Below are positions 5,736 to 5,988 of a stretch of DNA of 5,988 nucleotides, piece after piece. Positions within the stretch are counted from its first letter, which is position 1. Every line of letters starts with the position of its first letter. Under the pieces are notes generated by a model. The model worked only from the letters and a program-made list of their open reading frames with translations. It was not told the origin of the DNA and did not search any database. Origin of the DNA: Archaeoglobus sp. (GTDB lineage Archaea; Halobacteriota; Archaeoglobi; Archaeoglobales; Archaeoglobaceae); contig QNXS01000014.1 in assembly GCA_003978865.1 (NCBI GenBank), positions 1-5,988 on the forward strand. Reading direction: 5' to 3'. Position numbers and translations under genes: made by a program.

Positions 5736-5988
5736 AATCTTCACCTCCCTTGTAGGGATTTGGACCCAAACTTTTGATTTCTTCAACAAATCCGTTTATA
5801 ATCTCAGGAATCTTATCGTAATCCGAAATTGCAAGCTCTACAAGCTTGACTCTCTCAGGTTCAAGCATCAGTCTCTGCAAAGTTTCCTGAACGTTCTCCA
5901 TTCTCCTGTTCGCAAGCTCACTGCCCCTTATGAAGTGGCACTGATAGTCCTCTCCGAACTTACATCCAACCATGAGTATGCCATCTAT
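5725..5988 (-). CDS. MvhD-domain C-terminus of a QmoB/HdrA-like electron-transfer protein (partial)
   Basis: Only the last 87 residues are present; the frame is open to the right edge (first residues IDGILMVGCKFGEDYQCHF), so the ATG at 5973 is internal and not the start. The fragment is the end of an MvhD/FlpD domain, a [2Fe-2S] module that passes electrons to HdrA-type flavoproteins. Two cysteines are visible, C9 of VGCKFGED and C17 of YQCHF. SELANRRMENV (23-33), LEPERVKLVELAISDYDKIP (37-56) and KSLGPNP follow in family order. Wording such as GEDYQCHFIRGSELANRRMENV recalls the MvhD domain at the C-terminus of QmoB more than stand-alone MvhD, which typically has a GCHPGDCHY-like motif. That would make the missing part an HdrA-like FAD and Fe-S flavoprotein. 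It is followed, with an 11-base overlap, by an HdrD-like gene rather than by a membrane QmoC. Confidence 0.8.
   Translation of the reverse strand: MDGILMVGCKFGEDYQCHFIRGSELANRRMENVQETLQRLMLEPERVKLVELAISDYDKIPEIINGFVEEIKSLGPNPYKGGEDFGN
5741..5748 (-). promoter_or_regulatory. Ribosome binding site deciding a TTG start
   Basis: GGAGGTGA on the minus strand is a near-perfect Shine-Dalgarno sequence located inside the last codons of the MvhD-domain gene. Its 5-base spacing to TTG at 5735-5733 selects that codon as the start of the HdrD-like protein and makes translation of the two genes likely to be coupled. Confidence 0.7.

Noticed and set aside
5736..5789. N-terminal extension of the HdrD-like protein to a TTG at 5789
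   Set aside because: It lies wholly inside the preceding MvhD-domain gene and has no ribosome site, whereas GGAGGTGA points to the TTG at 5735.

Overview
This window looks like chromosomal DNA from a euryarchaeon, most likely of the order Archaeoglobales; the genus cannot be fixed from the sequence. The evidence is an AT-leaning base composition, TATA-box promoters with purine-rich upstream elements, a leaderless start for a Lrp-type regulator, strong GGTGA/GGAGG ribosome sites, lysine/glutamate-rich proteins, and redox genes of the Hdr/Qmo/Etf type. Every gene I can support is on the minus strand, so the biological order runs from the right end of the window to the left.

Right half (5988 to 2810): a redox operon that enters from outside the window. 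It starts with the C-terminal 87 residues of an MvhD-domain protein of the QmoB/HdrA kind. A soluble HdrD-like iron-sulfur protein follows, overlapping it by 11 bases. Then come the two electron-transfer flavoprotein subunits, etfB and etfA. The tight spacing and individual Shine-Dalgarno sites suggest one transcript and probably one electron-transfer assembly linking an Etf, which is usually reduced by acyl-CoA or similar dehydrogenases, to a flavin/iron-sulfur module of heterodisulfide-reductase type. Both CCG cysteine motifs of the HdrD-like protein are incomplete, so its cofactor content should differ from true HdrB/HdrD.

Middle (2809 to 1071): a Lrp/AsnC regulator with its own TATA box and an apparently leaderless start, followed 29 bases later by a class I PLP-dependent aminotransferase. 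The T-rich tract that may end the etf transcript abuts the regulator's start codon. A second T-rich tract follows the aminotransferase.

Left (1070 to 1): a very AT-rich 264-base gap with several candidate TATA boxes, a perfect tandem 8-mer and a short hydrophobic reading frame of doubtful status. After it come a short Yip1-like membrane protein and, 13 bases later, a second hydrophobic protein that runs off the left edge.

No rRNA, tRNA, CRISPR array, insertion sequence or phage gene was seen. The most interesting item is the Qmo/Hdr-like plus HdrD-like plus Etf cluster with its altered cluster ligands.
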